From the NCBI GenBank assembly GCA_030581615.1, contig JAKTTT010000004.1, forward strand, positions 186,001 through 250,000: a DNA stretch of 64,000 nt, written 5' to 3'. A program made the translations under genes and the position numbers. Position 1 is the first letter of the stretch, and each line of letters begins with the position of its first letter. Shown here piece by piece: positions 62,381 through 64,000 of the stretch. The DNA is from Alloascoidea africana (taxonomy: Eukaryota; Ascomycota; Alloascoideomycetes; Alloascoideales; Alloascoideaceae). The notes beneath the pieces are model-generated. The model saw nothing but the letters and a program-made list of their open reading frames with translations. It ran no database searches and was not told where the DNA came from.

Positions 62381-64000
62381 TTAATTACCTAACATCCTAA
62401 ATACCAAATACGTAGTAGATCCAATGAACCGGAACGCTGCCATGAAGGCAACCGTCCATAGAATCACAGTTAAAAAGATTTCTTGTCTTTTCTGGAGATC
62501 TGCTGCTCTTTTCACAAGTTCCACCACAACAACTCCAGCCTTATCCGAGGCATAATCCGAGGCTCTTTTCGCCAAATATCGATAACTGTTCATGGGTGAT
62601 TCATCATATTGGGAACTTCCTGTTTGTAAAACAAGTGCGATGATGATAAAGTTTGAAAACACCCAGGTTAAAACAACTGTTGATCTTACAAGAGCATAAT
62701 AATCCTGTTCACGTTCCGTTTCGCTTTTTTGTTCCACCTCGGGAACCGGATCAGAGAGCAAGATTCGTATCTGATTCGCATATGACTTGTCGATTTCAGC
62801 GTCCTGAGTTGGAATATCGACCTCGAGCTTACCGGCCTCGTCCACTTTTGCAACACCGAGATCCAACTTTTGACCAGTATCACCTTTTGTACCCCATGAT
62901 ATATCATGAATGTTGCAAAATGCATAAACGTTTAGAACGTTGATGTATGTGGGACTGATCAGCAAATACTGTAAAAAACTGGTAATCATATGCCATGGCT
63001 CGAAATATAGGAATGAACAGATGAAATAGAGCGCGTAGGTGGAGGCCATTGAAACAACAAGATCTCGAAATGTGCTTTCTGTAAGCACAAGTCTAAAAGA
63101 GAAATCATTTTTATGATCCGTTATAATCTTTTGAACAGCCTTGACGGAGAGATAAATCGCTGCAAATATCAAGTAACACATGAGAACAGCGAAAAACAAC
63201 ACTATAATGACGTAGAACCGTTTTGTTCCCTTTGGTTTGTTACCAAACGCAAGCACAAAAGTGCTAACCAAGCATCCAACGTAAAACCATAAAAACACAA
63301 TGCTGAGAACAGTACCGGGGCCAAAATTAACTTCGGGATCTCCTAAACTCGATGTGAGAATGCGAAAGACTAGGAAAAAAGTTCCTATAGAAAACCAAGA
63401 CACGAGAAGGTTGATTGTTTGATACGTGAATTGCACCAACAGGGCCAAAAGCCGTGGCAAAGAATGTGAAGACCTGAATAATTGGAAAAAATGTACTGCT
63501 GAGTAAATAGCTGCGAAAAAGGAGCCATTTAGCCATCTTCTCCTTTGCAAAATGAATTCACTCAGATGGCTCGGAACATCGGTTTCGGCAGATGCGGATT
63601 TGCAATACTTGAGGACCCAATTGCAATCTTTTTTCGCCACCAATTCGAAACAGAGAATACGATCTTCCGCAAGATACATATTTGAGGTGAAGATTCCTGC
63701 ATTCGAGGCGTGTAATGTCTCACCTTTGAAGTATTTTTCAAGTGGTCCTGTACCGTTAACGTCATTCAACAGAGCTCGATATCTATATGCGGAAAAGGCA
63801 CCTGGTAAAACGCTGATAAAACCGAAAACCGATTCCATTGGCTTATCCAGGATATTTGACATTTTGTATTCAAAGTTTTGGGCTGCGACAAGTGGGTTCA
63901 ACAGATAGCTATACTTGGGTCCCAGCATCGCTTTGATTTCTCCACATGCTCCTCCAACGTTTGCATGACGATCGAATTCTTTCCACAGATGGTATATCGA
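62381..64000 (-). CDS. Chitin synthase, class I/II (Chs1/Chs2 type), C-terminal part; cut by right edge
   Basis: An open frame enters at 64000 and ends at 62381, giving 539 residues of the C-terminal part. Hallmarks: [48 protein letters not shown] (catalytic Asp) and the QRRRWLNG motif that holds the growing chain. About six or seven membrane spans follow, with a partly charged cytosolic loop ([12 protein letters not shown]) and a final membrane pair ([15 protein letters not shown]). The enzyme makes chitin from UDP-GlcNAc at the plasma membrane for septum or repair. The N-terminal part and the start lie beyond the window. The choice between Chs1 and Chs2 cannot be made from this part. Confidence 0.93.
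   Translation of the reverse strand, partial: SIYHLWKEFDRHANVGGACGEIKAMLGPKYSYLLNPLVAAQNFEYKMSNILDKPMESVFGFISVLPGAFSAYRYRALLNDVNGTGPLEKYFKGETLHASNAGIFTSNMYLAEDRILCFELVAKKDCNWVLKYCKSASAETDVPSHLSEFILQRRRWLNGSFFAAIYSAVHFFQLFRSSHSLPRLLALLVQFTYQTINLLVSWFSIGTFFLVFRILTSSLGDPEVNFGPGTVLSIVFLWFYVGCLVSTFVLAFGNKPKGTKRFYVIIVLFFAVLMCYLIFAAIYLSVKAVQKIITDHKNDFSFRLVLTESTFRDLVVSMASTYALYFICSFLYFEPWHMITSFLQYLLISPTYINVLNVYAFCNIHDISWGTKGDTGQKLDLGVAKVDEAGKLEVDIPTQDAEIDKSYANQIRILLSDPVPEVEQKSETEREQDYYALVRSTVVLTWVFSNFIIIALVLQTGSSQYDESPMNSYRYLAKRASDYASDKAGVVVVELVKRAADLQKRQEIFLTVILWTVAFMAAFRFIGSTTYLVFRMLGN

Overview
The window reads as nuclear DNA of a budding yeast (Saccharomycotina). Compact genes match yeast families (PTC7, ECM14, NPC2, JHD2, POP2, OSH3, NTH1, RER2, COQ1, ITR1, CHS1/2). 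Several genes carry short introns of about 50-75 bases, with a GT(A/G)NGT-type donor and a CTAAC/CTAAT branch site close to the acceptor. CTG encodes conserved leucines in the inositol transporter and the chitin synthase, so the standard code is used and the CTG-Ser/Ala clades are excluded. The number of introns (four in RER2, three in a sugar transporter) suggests a lineage outside the intron-poor Saccharomyces group. The species cannot be named from the sequence.

Layout. 1-2330: the 5' part of an AT-hook protein, cut by the left edge. 2331-11526: a 9.2-kb AT-rich stretch with no credible gene, carrying a recurrent TGTGGCT motif. 11527-15879: a membrane-anchored acidic protein and a divergent PP2C phosphatase (PTC7). 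15880-18506: another gene desert. 18507-32232: the pseudopeptidase ECM14, a small membrane protein, a LAC12-like transporter with three introns, a securin candidate, an alcohol acetyltransferase, the sterol carrier NPC2, the histone demethylase JHD2 and a SED1-type wall protein. 32810-42019: a repeat-rich methyltransferase-like gene divergent from POP2, then a CDC50-family flippase subunit divergent from OSH3. 42020-49483: a gene-poor island holding an F-box gene, a broken protein kinase gene and old LTR-retrotransposon pieces in opposite orientations. 49484-64000: neutral trehalase divergent from a RanBP1-domain gene, RER2 divergent from COQ1, an ITR1-type inositol transporter, a Sel1-repeat protein and the 3' two-thirds of a class I/II chitin synthase, cut by the right edge.

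Themes. Most genes are housekeeping. Lipid and membrane functions recur (NPC2, CDC50 family, OSH3, ITR1), as do isoprenoid synthesis (RER2, COQ1) and the cell wall (SED1-like, CHS). The most notable signals are the gene-free block with its repeated motif (a centromere or silent-region candidate), the POP2 active site that lacks two of the classical DEDD residues, several changed catalytic motifs (ECM14, COQ1, methyltransferase, OSH3), and the retroelement and pseudogene island. All exon boundaries were inferred by hand from splice motifs, frame and protein family fit.
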